Positions 57,052 through 64,000 of a stretch of DNA of 64,000 nt are shown here, piece by piece; the stretch's first letter is position 1, and each line of letters opens with the position of its first letter. The stretch is from AC-32 sp963728765 (GTDB lineage Bacteria > Actinomycetota > Thermoleophilia > Gaiellales > Gaiellaceae). A program made the translations under genes and the position numbers. The notes under the pieces were generated by a model. The model saw only the letters and a program-made list of their open reading frames with translations. It was not told the DNA's origin and ran no database searches. The stretch covers positions 496,001 to 560,000 of the forward strand of contig CAVSKX010000004.1 in NCBI GenBank assembly GCA_963728765.1, given 5' to 3'.

Positions 57052-58794
57052 TCAGGTCGCTTCCGGCAGCACCTGAATTCCGAGCTCGGCCAGGATCTCC
57101 TGCGCAATCGGCGTCGGAGCGCCGCTCAGCGGCTCCGATCCGCTGGCGGTCTTCGGGAAGGCGACCACCTCGCGGATGTTCTGCTCGCCGGCGAGCAACG
57201 CGACGAAGCGCTCGAGCCCCATCGCGAACCCGCCGTGCGGCGGCGCACCCATGCGCAACACCTCGAGCAAGAAGCCGAACCGCTCCTCGGCCTCCTCCTT
57301 ACTGATGCCCATCGCTGCGAAGACGCGCTGCTGCAGTGCGGGGTCGTGGATCCGGATCGAGCCCGAGCCGAGCTCCCAGCCGTTCCAGACGAGGTCGTAC
57401 GCCTGGCTCAACGCGCGCCCGGGGTCCGACTCGATCAGTTCTTCGTCACCCGGCCGCACGCCCGTGAAGGGGTGGTGGCTGAACGTCCAGCGCTTGCCGT
57501 CCTCCTCCCACTCGAAGAGCGGGAAGTCGGTGACCCAGAGGAACTCGTCGCGGCTCGCGTCGATCAGGCCGAGCTCGCGGCCGAGGTGGTTGCGGACCGC
57601 CGAGAGCACGCGGGCCACGGTGAGCGGCTCGTCGGCGCCGAAGAGCACCGTCGCCGACGGCTGCTCGGGCCGCACCGCCTCGATGAGCTCGGCGGAGAGA
57701 AACTTCGCGATCGGCGAGCGCACCTCGCCCTCCTCGTCGAACACGAGGTACGCGAGGCCCTTCCCGCCCCACTCCTTCGCCAGCTCCTCGAGCGAGGCGA
57801 GCTCGGCGCGCGAGAGCTCCTGCGGCACGGTCAGGTACTGGACGCTCGGGGCCTGCGCGAAGACCTTGAACTCCGAGTCGCGCGTCGCCTCGGTCAGGTC
57901 GTGGAGCTCGAGGCCGAAGCGGAGGTCCGGCTTGTCGGAGCCGTAGCGCGCCATCGCCTCGTGCCAGGTCAGCCGCTGGAACGGCCGCTCGGGCGGCGTG
58001 CGCTCCAGCGCCTCGAACGACGCGCACACGGCGCCCTCGAGCGTCTCCCAGACGTCCTCGCGCGTCGGGAACGAGAGCTCGAGGTCGAGCTGGCGGAACT
58101 CGAACTGCCGGTCGGCGCGGAGATCCTCGTCCCGGAAACAGGTCGCGATCTGGTAGTAGCGACCCATCCCGGCAACCATCAGGATCTGCTTGAAGATCTG
58201 CGGCGACTGGGGGAGCGCGAAGAAGCGCCCCGGTTGGAGCCGCACCGGCACGAGGAAGTCGCGGGCGCCCTCGGGGGTGGCCTTCGTCATGTTCGGGGTC
58301 CAGACGTCGACGAAGCCGTGCTCGTCCATATAGCGGCGGATCGCCGCGACGACGGTTGCAGAGAGCCGCAGGTTGCGCTGCATGTGCTCGCGGCGGAGGT
58401 CGAGGTAGCGGTAGCGCAGGCGAGTCGACTCCTCGACGTTCTCCTCGTCGACCTGGAACGGCAGCGGCTCCGAGCGCGAGACGATCTCCAGCTCGTCCAC
58501 CTGCAGCTCGACCTCGCCGGTCGGCAGGCTCGGGTTGACGGCCTCCGGCGCACGGGCCGCCACCTCGCCCTCGGCGCGGATCACGAACTCGTTGCGAACG
58601 CCGTGCGCGACCTCCGCGGCCTGCGGCGCACGCTCGGGGTTGATCACGAGCTGAGCGAGCCCGCCCTCGTCACGCAGGTCAATGAAGACGAGGCCACCGT
58701 GGTCGCGCCGCCGCGCAGCCCAGCCGGCGAGGGCCAGGCGCTGGCCGACGTGCTCCTTGCGCAGCTCGCCGGCCTTGAGGTCGCGCCACCTCAT
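57052..58794 (-). CDS. aspS: Aspartate--tRNA ligase
   Basis: A 580-residue class II synthetase: MRWRDLKAGELRKEHVGQRL and GWAARRRDHGGLVFIDLRDE (OB fold), EEST RLRYRYLDLRRE, motif 2 QIATCFRDEDLRADRQFEFR, the GAD insertion, and motif 3 GFAMGLERFVALLAGEQNIR. ATG overlaps the hisS stop (ATGA). The hisS-aspS pair is conserved. Whether it is discriminating or non-discriminating cannot be told here. Confidence 0.96.
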   Translation of the reverse strand: MRWRDLKAGELRKEHVGQRLALAGWAARRRDHGGLVFIDLRDEGGLAQLVINPERAPQAAEVAHGVRNEFVIRAEGEVAARAPEAVNPSLPTGEVELQVDELEIVSRSEPLPFQVDEENVEESTRLRYRYLDLRREHMQRNLRLSATVVAAIRRYMDEHGFVDVWTPNMTKATPEGARDFLVPVRLQPGRFFALPQSPQIFKQILMVAGMGRYYQIATCFRDEDLRADRQFEFRQLDLELSFPTREDVWETLEGAVCASFEALERTPPERPFQRLTWHEAMARYGSDKPDLRFGLELHDLTEATRDSEFKVFAQAPSVQYLTVPQELSRAELASLEELAKEWGGKGLAYLVFDEEGEVRSPIAKFLSAELIEAVRPEQPSATVLFGADEPLTVARVLSAVRNHLGRELGLIDASRDEFLWVTDFPLFEWEEDGKRWTFSHHPFTGVRPGDEELIESDPGRALSQAYDLVWNGWELGSGSIRIHDPALQQRVFAAMGISKEEAEERFGFLLEVLRMGAPPHGGFAMGLERFVALLAGEQNIREVVAFPKTASGSEPLSGAPTPIAQEILAELGIQVLPEAT

Positions 58795-60026
58795 CGGCGC
58801 AGCCTCTCGGCGAGCTCGGCGGTCGGGACTTCCTCGTCCAGCTCCCCACGGCGGCGGAGGGTCGAGCGCTCCGCGCCCCACTCGACGATCGCCTTGGCGC
58901 CGAGGCGGTTCGCCTGGGTCAGCTGGCCCTTGAGCGAGCGCCCTCCGTAGTCGACGTCGGCGCGCAGGCCGTGGCGCCTCAGCTCCTGGACGAGCGGGAG
59001 AACGCGTGGCTTGTCGCCGGCGTCGTGCAGCGCGACGAAGACGTCGATCTCGTCGGGCTCGAGCTCCGTGCCGGCGCCCTCGAGCGACAGCAGCAGCCGC
59101 TCGATCCCGGCGCCGAAGCCGATGCCCGGCGTGGGTTTCCCGCCGAGCTCCTCGATCAGCCCGTCGTAGCGGCCGCCGCCGCAGATCGAGCTTTGTGCGC
59201 CGATCGCCTCGTCGACGAACTCGAACGTGGTGCGCGTGTAGTAATCGAGGCCGCGCACCAGCGTCGGGGCGAGGGTGAACTCGACGCCGTAATTCTCGAG
59301 ATGCGCCCGCACCGAGTCGAAGTGCGCGCGGCACTCGTCGCAGAGCGAGTCGCCGATCTTCGGTGCGTCTTCGAGCGCCTGTTGGACTCGCTCGCTCTTC
59401 ACGTCGAAGACGCGCAGCGGGCTCGTGGCACGCTTCTGGCGCGCCTCCTCGTCAAGGACGTCCTCGTGCTGGTCGAGCCACGACGTGAGGCGCTCGAGGT
59501 ACTGCGGGCGACAGTTCTCGTCGCCGATCGAGTTCAGCAGCAGCTCGTATCGCGTGATCCCGAGGCGTGCGAGCAGCTCGTCGTAGAGCTGGATGATCTC
59601 CGCGTCGATCGCCGGGTCGTCGGAGCCGATCGCCTCGACCGAGAGCTGCCAGTGCTCCCGGTAGCGGCCGCGCTGCGGCGCCGAGTAGCGGTACATCGTC
59701 GCGATCGTGTAGAGCTTGACCGGCTGCGCCTCGCGATGGAGGCCGTGCTGCAGGTACGCGCGCGCGATTGGTGCCGTGCCTTCCGGGCGAAGCGTGAGGG
59801 AGCGGCCGCCGCGGTCCTCGAAGGTGTACATCTCCTTCTGGACGACATCAGAGCCCGCGCCCGACGTGCGCTGGAAGACGGCCGTGTCCTCGAAGCCTGG
59901 CGTCTGGATCGGCCGGTAGCCGTAGAGCGAGCAGAGCCGCTCCGCCTCGCCGGTGACGAGCCGCCAGCGCAGCTGCTCGGCGGGGAGGATGTCGTGGGTG
60001 CCTCGCGGCGCCTCGAAGGTCGTCAC
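58791..60026 (-). CDS. hisS: Histidine--tRNA ligase
   Basis: A 411-residue enzyme: (M)TTFEAPRGTHDILPAEQLRW, motif 1 YGYRPIQTPGFEDTAVFQRT, LRPEGTAPIARAYLQHG, motif 2 YRYSAPQRGRYREHWQLSVE, and the His-specific VRGLDYYTRTTFEFVDEAIG. GTG start overlaps the upstream metallohydrolase stop (GTGA). Confidence 0.96.
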   Translation of the reverse strand: MTTFEAPRGTHDILPAEQLRWRLVTGEAERLCSLYGYRPIQTPGFEDTAVFQRTSGAGSDVVQKEMYTFEDRGGRSLTLRPEGTAPIARAYLQHGLHREAQPVKLYTIATMYRYSAPQRGRYREHWQLSVEAIGSDDPAIDAEIIQLYDELLARLGITRYELLLNSIGDENCRPQYLERLTSWLDQHEDVLDEEARQKRATSPLRVFDVKSERVQQALEDAPKIGDSLCDECRAHFDSVRAHLENYGVEFTLAPTLVRGLDYYTRTTFEFVDEAIGAQSSICGGGRYDGLIEELGGKPTPGIGFGAGIERLLLSLEGAGTELEPDEIDVFVALHDAGDKPRVLPLVQELRRHGLRADVDYGGRSLKGQLTQANRLGAKAIVEWGAERSTLRRRGELDEEVPTAELAERLRR

Positions 60027-60673
60027 GAGGCGCGAAGCGGAGCGAGGAACGGGTTGCGCTCGAGCTCGACGCCGAGCGTGGTCGGCGGGCCGTGGCCCGG
60101 ATAGACGGTCGTCTCGGGCGGGAAGCGTTCGCCGAGCATGCGGATCGTCTCGACGAGCGTCTCCCAGTCCGCGCCCGGAAGGTCGGTGCGGCCGACCGAG
60201 CCGGCAAAGAGGACGTCGCCCGAGAACAGGCATTCGTCGGCGTGGAAGGCGAGGTGCGCCGGCGAGTGGCCGGGGACCTGCAGCGTCTCGAACGTGATGC
60301 CCGCGAGCTCGAGCGTCTCATCGCCCTGGAGAAACGTGTCCGGCGTGTAGCCGCGGGCGACCACGCCGGCCGGCACGAGGTCGGGAAGGTTCTCGAGCAG
60401 CGCGCGCTCGCCCTCGGCCATGTAGACGGGGGCGCCGGTTCCCTCCGCGAGGTCGGCGACGCCGCCGAGGTGATCCCAGTGGCCATGCGTGATCAGAATC
60501 GCTGCACAGCGAGCGCCGGCGCGCGCGAGCTCGAGCCGGAGCTCGGCTGCGTCGCCGCCGGGGTCGACGACCACGGCTTCCGTGGCGTCGCGCGAGGCGC
60601 GAACGACGTAGCAGTTCGTGCCGATCGGGCCGAGCTCGTAGCGGTCCACGACGATGCCGGTGCGCGTGCTCAC
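60023..60673 (-). CDS. MBL-fold hydrolase (glyoxalase II-like)
   Basis: A 216-residue metallo-beta-lactamase-fold protein: IVVDRYELGPIGTNCYVVRA, ILITHGHWDHLGGVADLAEG (H-x-H-x-D-H), VPGHSPAHLAFHADECLFSG DVLF and TVYPGHGPPTTLGVELERNP. It resembles hydroxyacylglutathione or mycothiol-dependent thioesterases and commonly precedes hisS-aspS. GTG at 60673 chosen for the domain start; TAGACT lies 10 nt upstream. The frame also extends to an ATG at 60745 below a further promoter. Confidence 0.85.
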   Translation of the reverse strand: MSTRTGIVVDRYELGPIGTNCYVVRASRDATEAVVVDPGGDAAELRLELARAGARCAAILITHGHWDHLGGVADLAEGTGAPVYMAEGERALLENLPDLVPAGVVARGYTPDTFLQGDETLELAGITFETLQVPGHSPAHLAFHADECLFSGDVLFAGSVGRTDLPGADWETLVETIRMLGERFPPETTVYPGHGPPTTLGVELERNPFLAPLRAS

Positions 60674-60816
60674 GGGAGCGCTGAGTCTAACGAGGCGTTC
60701 TCGGCTTCTTGGCTTGCCTCGCCGCCCCCGGGCTCTTCGCGGCATGCGCTCTGTTTAAGGCGCGCCCGGCCTCCTCCCCGCTGCGAGCCTAGCGGCGGCC
60801 GGCGCCCGTGTCTGTG
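60674..60816 (-). promoter_or_regulatory. Promoter and leader of MBL-hisS-aspS, copy 3 of a shared element
   Basis: Minus strand: CACAGACA (60816-60809), 17 nt, TAGGCTCGC (from 60791), then GGGGAGGAGGCCGGGCG at the expected RNA start. The 17-nt G-rich block is identical to that at 15411-15427. CCGTCACACT lies 16 bp upstream of the CACAGACA box. Here the RNA would run into the MBL gene, so the element can act as an mRNA leader. Confidence 0.45.
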
Positions 60817-60879
60817 CCGAGAGTGTGACGGGAGTGCGCCGTGTACAAGCGTTGTGACGCGATAGGGTGCAGCTCCGCG

Positions 60880-61236
60880 ATGCAGCGCTGGAACCTGCGC
60901 GAGATCGAGACTCCCGGCGGCAGCCGCTCGCCCGTCGTGCTCGACTCCGACGATTTGGGACGCGCCGTCTTGCTCGCGCTCGATCCGGGCCAGCAGCTCG
61001 GCGACCATCAGGTCAAGGAGCATGCGTTCCTGCTCGTGGTAGATGGGTCGGTGCGGGTCGACGTCGGCGACGAGGCGATCGACGCTCCCGCCGGGATGCT
61101 CATCCGGTTCGAGCCCGACGAGCGGCACGCCGTCTCGACCGTGGAGGGCGCGCGGCTATTGCTCTTCCTCGCGCCGTGGCCGGGCCCAGGCCACTACCGC
61201 GGCGGCGGCGAGCAGGTCGTGCGGACCGCCGGCTAG
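60880..61236 (+). CDS. Small cupin-domain protein
   Basis: A 118-residue protein: RAVLLALDPGQQLGDHQVKE, HAFLLVVDGSVRVDVGDEAI and DAPAGMLIRFEPDERHAVST form one cupin barrel, with likely metal ligands in G-D-H-x-V-K-E-H and E-R-H. Function unknown; such proteins bind metals or small ligands. The ATG at 60880 fits the fold better than the earlier GTG at 60841, and TAGGGT ends 11 nt before it. Confidence 0.75.
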   Translation: MQRWNLREIETPGGSRSPVVLDSDDLGRAVLLALDPGQQLGDHQVKEHAFLLVVDGSVRVDVGDEAIDAPAGMLIRFEPDERHAVSTVEGARLLLFLAPWPGPGHYRGGGEQVVRTAG

Positions 61237-61251
61237 TAGCGGGGCCTCCGG

Positions 61252-61677
61252 CTACCGCTTCTTCGGCGAGCTGCGTGTAGGTGCCTGGCCGCTGCGCCTC
61301 AGGTAAGCGCGGTACATCGCGCGATCCATGAGGTACATGAAGGGGACGAAAAACGCGGTGTAGACGACAGCCACTGCGAGCCGCGACAGGATCGGCTGGC
61401 CGCTGTTGATCAGCGAGAACGCGACGAAGATCAGCGGCCCGAAGATCAGGGCGCGCTTGACCACGCGGTTCCACGAGGGCGGCTGCACTTCCTTGACCGG
61501 ACGCCCGCCACGACCCTTCTGAGCGGAACGCTTGTCGGTGCGCTTCCCGTTCCGGCGATCGTCGCGCGGCTTCGCGTCCTCCGGCTCGACCTCGCGGCCC
61601 TCGTCGTCGAGATAGACGATCTCGTACTCGTGCCGCTGCTCCTTCTGGCGCCGGCGCCGCTGCTTCCTCGTGGGCAT
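61252..61677 (-). CDS. Membrane protein with a highly charged N-terminus
   Basis: A 141-residue protein: MPTRKQRRRRQKEQRHEYEI, VYLDDEGREVEPEDAKPRDD, then two membrane helices (RALIFGPLIFVAFSLINSGQ; LAVAVVYTAFFVPFMYLMDR) and a basic tail. No family recognised; the basic start could contact nucleic acid or ribosomes. TACGCT lies 7 nt before the ATG, a leaderless arrangement. It converges with the cupin gene (15-nt gap) and follows hutI. Confidence 0.6.
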   Translation of the reverse strand: MPTRKQRRRRQKEQRHEYEIVYLDDEGREVEPEDAKPRDDRRNGKRTDKRSAQKGRGGRPVKEVQPPSWNRVVKRALIFGPLIFVAFSLINSGQPILSRLAVAVVYTAFFVPFMYLMDRAMYRAYLRRSGQAPTRSSPKKR

Positions 61678-61684
61678 CGTCGCA

Positions 61685-61690
61685 AGCGTA
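61685..61690 (-). promoter_or_regulatory. -10 box TACGCT of the charged membrane protein gene
   Basis: TACGCT ends 7 nt before the ATG at 61677. Confidence 0.4.
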
Positions 61691-61693
61691 GCC

Positions 61694-62929
61694 TCAGCGC
61701 GTCCACGCGACGCGCCCGCCCTGGATCACCGTCGCGACGAGGTCGCCGCCGAGGCGGTAGGCGAGGTGCCGCCAGTCGGGCGCGGCCAGCAGGACCAGAT
61801 CGGCGTCGAAACCAGCCGCGATCCGCCCGCACCGGTCGGCGCGCCCGAGCACATGTGCGGCGTTGACGGTGCAGGCGCTCAAGGCTTCCGAGGGAGAGAG
61901 ATGGAGCTGGGTCGAGGCGAGGCTGCAGACGAGCGGCAGGCTCTCGCAGAACGCACTGCCCGGATTGAAGTCGGTCGCCAGCGCGACGGCGCCGCCCGCG
62001 TCGACGAGCGCGCGCGCGGGAGGCATCGGGCGGTCGAGGAAGAGGGCGCTGGCCGGCAGCAGGACGCCGACCACGTCGCTCTCCGCCAGCATGCGCACGC
62101 CGGCCTCGCCCGTCGCCTCGAGGTGGTCGATCGACCGGGCCCCCAGCTCGACCGCGAGCTCGACTGCCCCGAGCTCGTTGAACTGATCCCCGTGCAGCCG
62201 CAGGACAAGACCTGCGTCTCGACAGGCCGAGAGGTAGCGACGCGCCTGCTCGACCGTGAACGCGCCCTCCTCGACGAACACGTCGGCGGCCTCGGCGAGC
62301 GACGCGGCCTCGGGCAGGACCTCCTTCAGCACGAACTGGAGGTATCCGTTCGCATCCTCGAACTCCGGCGGCACGGCGTGCGCGCCGAGCCACGTCGTCA
62401 CGCCGCCGGCGGCGGATACCGCGCGCAGCGAGGCGAGCTCGGTCTCCCGGTCGAGCCCGTAGCCCGACTTGCCCTCGAAGGTCGTCGTTCCGGCGCGCAG
62501 CATCCAGCCGCGGTGCTGCTCGACCGCAGCGCGCAGCTCGCTCTCGTCCCCGGCGCGCGTCGCGCGCACGGTCGAGAGAATCCCGCCACCGGCCGCATGC
62601 AGCTCCTCGTAGCTCGCGCCGCCCGCGCGCAGCGCGAACTCCTCGACGCGGTCGCCTAGAAAGCACGGGTGCGTGTGGCAGTCGACGAGACCCGGGATCG
62701 CACAGAATCCGGATCCGTCGACCTCCTCGACCTCGCCCTCGACCGCGCCGAGCTCGGACATCGCGCCGCTCGCGACGATTCGGCCGTCCTCGCACAGGAC
62801 GAAGGCTCGCTCGATTACCTTGACCTCGCCCAGCTCCCTTCCGCGGGCCGGCGCCTCCGCTGCCGAAGGTGTCGCTAGCTGCGCGAGGTCGCGGACGAGC
62901 AGCGTCCCCGCCCCTTCGCGTTCGGTCAT
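61694..62929 (-). CDS. hutI: Imidazolonepropionase
   Basis: A 411-residue amidohydrolase: FCAIPGLVDCHTHPCFLGDR (metal H-T-H), EFALRAGGASYEELHAAGGG, TTFEGKSGYGLDRETELASL, WLGAHAVPPEF, LHGDQFNELGAVELAVELGA and LATDFNPGSAFCESLP. It hydrolyses imidazolone-5-propionate to formiminoglutamate in histidine breakdown. ATG overlaps the hutU stop by 4 nt. Confidence 0.95.
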   Translation of the reverse strand: MTEREGAGTLLVRDLAQLATPSAAEAPARGRELGEVKVIERAFVLCEDGRIVASGAMSELGAVEGEVEEVDGSGFCAIPGLVDCHTHPCFLGDRVEEFALRAGGASYEELHAAGGGILSTVRATRAGDESELRAAVEQHRGWMLRAGTTTFEGKSGYGLDRETELASLRAVSAAGGVTTWLGAHAVPPEFEDANGYLQFVLKEVLPEAASLAEAADVFVEEGAFTVEQARRYLSACRDAGLVLRLHGDQFNELGAVELAVELGARSIDHLEATGEAGVRMLAESDVVGVLLPASALFLDRPMPPARALVDAGGAVALATDFNPGSAFCESLPLVCSLASTQLHLSPSEALSACTVNAAHVLGRADRCGRIAAGFDADLVLLAAPDWRHLAYRLGGDLVATVIQGGRVAWTR

Positions 62930-64000
62930 GCGCCTGAAGAGGGCGGCAGCGGCAACTGGAGTCCGTACTCCTCGGCAGCCGCAATCGCCTCCGAGTAGCC
63001 GGCGTCGGCGTGGCGAAGGACTCCCGTGCCGGGGTCGGAGGTCAGCACCCGCTCGAGGCGCTCGGCCATCTCATCGCTGCCGTCAGCGACGACCACCATG
63101 CCGGCGTGGATCGAGTTGCCGATCCCGACGCCGCCGCCATGGTGGACGCTGACCCAGGTCGCGCCGGCGGCGACGTTCACCAGTGCATTCAGGATCGGCC
63201 AGTCCGCGATCGCGTCGGAGCCGTCCAGCATCGCCTCGGTCTCGCGATACGGCGACGCCACCGAGCCGGAGTCGAGGTGATCCCGCCCGATCACAACGGG
63301 CGCCTTCACCTCGCCCTCGCGCACGAGGTCGTTGATCGCCAACCCGGCGCGGGCGCGGTCGCCACAGCCGAGCCAGCAGATCCGAGCGGGCAATCCCTGG
63401 AAGGCGATGCGGTCAGGCGCCAGTGTCAGCCATCGCTGGAGAGCGCCGTCCTCCGGGAAGAGCTCCAGGAGCCGACGGTCGATGGCGGCGATGTCGCCTG
63501 GATCGCCAGACAGGGCGGCCCAACGGAACGGCCCGATGCCGCGGCAGAACAACGGCCGGATATAGGCCGGGACGAAGCCCGGGTATGCGAATGCTTCCTC
63601 TACCCCGGCCTCTAGTGCCTCCCCTCGTAAGTTGTTGCCATAATCGAAAACATAGCTGCCGGCTCGGACGTACTCGAGCAGCGCCTCGACGTGTCGCGCG
63701 ATCGACTCGCGGGCGCGGCGCAGGTACTCGTCGGGGTCGCGCTCGCGCAGCGCGGCGGCCTTCGCGACGTCCAGCCCGACCGGCACGTAGCCGTTCAGCG
63801 GATCGTGCGCCGCGGTCTGGTCGGTGACCAGGTCGAACCGCTCCCCGCGCCTTGCCAACTCCGGCACGACCTCTGCGGCGTTTCCGAGTAGCCCGACCGA
63901 CAACGCACGCCCTTCACCTGCCGCTGCGCGCACACGTGCAAGAGCATCGTCGAGGGACTCCGCTGCCTCGTCCAGGTAGCGCGTCTCGAGTCGGCGCTCG
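62926..64000 (-). CDS. hutU: Urocanate hydratase, 5' end cut by window edge
   Basis: The C-terminal 358 codons are inside the window and the frame stays open to the right edge (ERRLETRYLDEAAESLDDAL...). Visible blocks: DLVTDQTAAHDPLNGYVPVG, VFDYGNNLRGEALEAG, PLFCRGIGPFRWAALSGDPG, ARICWLGCGDRARAGLAIND, HLDSGSVASPYRETEAMLDG and VSVHHGGGVGIGNSIHAGMV. This is the NAD-dependent enzyme acting before HutI. hutU-hutI are cotranslated. Confidence 0.96.
   Translation of the reverse strand, partial: ERRLETRYLDEAAESLDDALARVRAAAGEGRALSVGLLGNAAEVVPELARRGERFDLVTDQTAAHDPLNGYVPVGLDVAKAAALRERDPDEYLRRARESIARHVEALLEYVRAGSYVFDYGNNLRGEALEAGVEEAFAYPGFVPAYIRPLFCRGIGPFRWAALSGDPGDIAAIDRRLLELFPEDGALQRWLTLAPDRIAFQGLPARICWLGCGDRARAGLAINDLVREGEVKAPVVIGRDHLDSGSVASPYRETEAMLDGSDAIADWPILNALVNVAAGATWVSVHHGGGVGIGNSIHAGMVVVADGSDEMAERLERVLTSDPGTGVLRHADAGYSEAIAAAEEYGLQLPLPPSSGA

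Noticed and set aside
60850..60868. TTGTGAC as a -35 box for the cupin gene
   Set aside because: It lies only 5 nt from the TAGGGT -10 box, far too close for a -35 element.

Overview
The window is high-GC, gene-dense bacterial chromosome. The gene set points to an actinobacterium: a steA/mctB (steB) pair beside pyrG, a DUF3866 protein, TlyA, a SigB/SigF-type sigma factor and many GTG starts. The tlyA-nadK-recN-steA-mctB-pyrG order matches what is known from mycobacteria. A two-subunit glycyl-tRNA synthetase and the overall gene order suggest a deep-branching class such as Thermoleophilia (Gaiellales/Solirubrobacterales), but that placement is inference.

Layout. 1-5.8 kb: pyruvate phosphate dikinase (cut by the left edge), a wrecked beta-propeller gene, a dioxygenase/esterase/methyltransferase set, and the PPDK regulatory protein. 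6-9.5 kb: glyS-glyQ and recO. 9.6-17.9 kb: glutaredoxin, mutM, a deoB-methyltransferase-deoA nucleoside-salvage operon, ald, DUF3866, a PepT-like peptidase and a lone PAS protein. 17.9-32.6 kb: a long minus-strand housekeeping block with many 4-base overlaps. Read 5' to 3' it runs carboxyltransferase-BCCP fusion, accC, asp23, nusB, xseB, ispA, P1 peptidase, tlyA, nadK, recN, steA, SRPBCC, mctB, GT2-MraY-like fusion, pyrG. 32.6-41.9 kb: an accessory island. 41.9-53.8 kb: a second housekeeping block (mnmA, anti-sigma-like gene, sigma factor, alaS, mini-ORF, ruvX, mltG, aroE, aroC, aroKB fusion, aroQ, pepQ, efp). 54-64 kb: membrane and coiled-coil proteins, MBL-hisS-aspS, a cupin, and hutU-hutI (hutU cut by the right edge).

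The island lies exactly between efp and the accB-type gene, which are neighbours in the classical Firmicute order aroQ-pepQ-efp-accB-accC-asp23-nusB-xseB-ispA-tlyA-recN that the rest of the window largely keeps. Its left half is a row of single genes (VOC, GNAT, SRPBCC, GNAT, secreted NTF2-like) separated by a related, partly palindromic repeat, like an integron cassette array but without canonical attC boxes. Three IS110-family insertions (two complete transposase genes, one remnant) sit in copies of that repeat. The noncoding leader of each complete IS carries short matches to its own end and to its target, in the order expected of a bridge RNA. The right half holds a rolling-circle-type Rep gene, an origin-like region and a frameshifted serine recombinase.

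Expression signals. About twenty genes have a TANNNT -10 box only 6-8 nt (a few 9-11) before the start codon, implying widespread leaderless transcription. Three intergenic regions share a promoter-plus-RNA element (CACAGACA, 17 nt, TA[G/T]GCT, then a G-rich RNA start).
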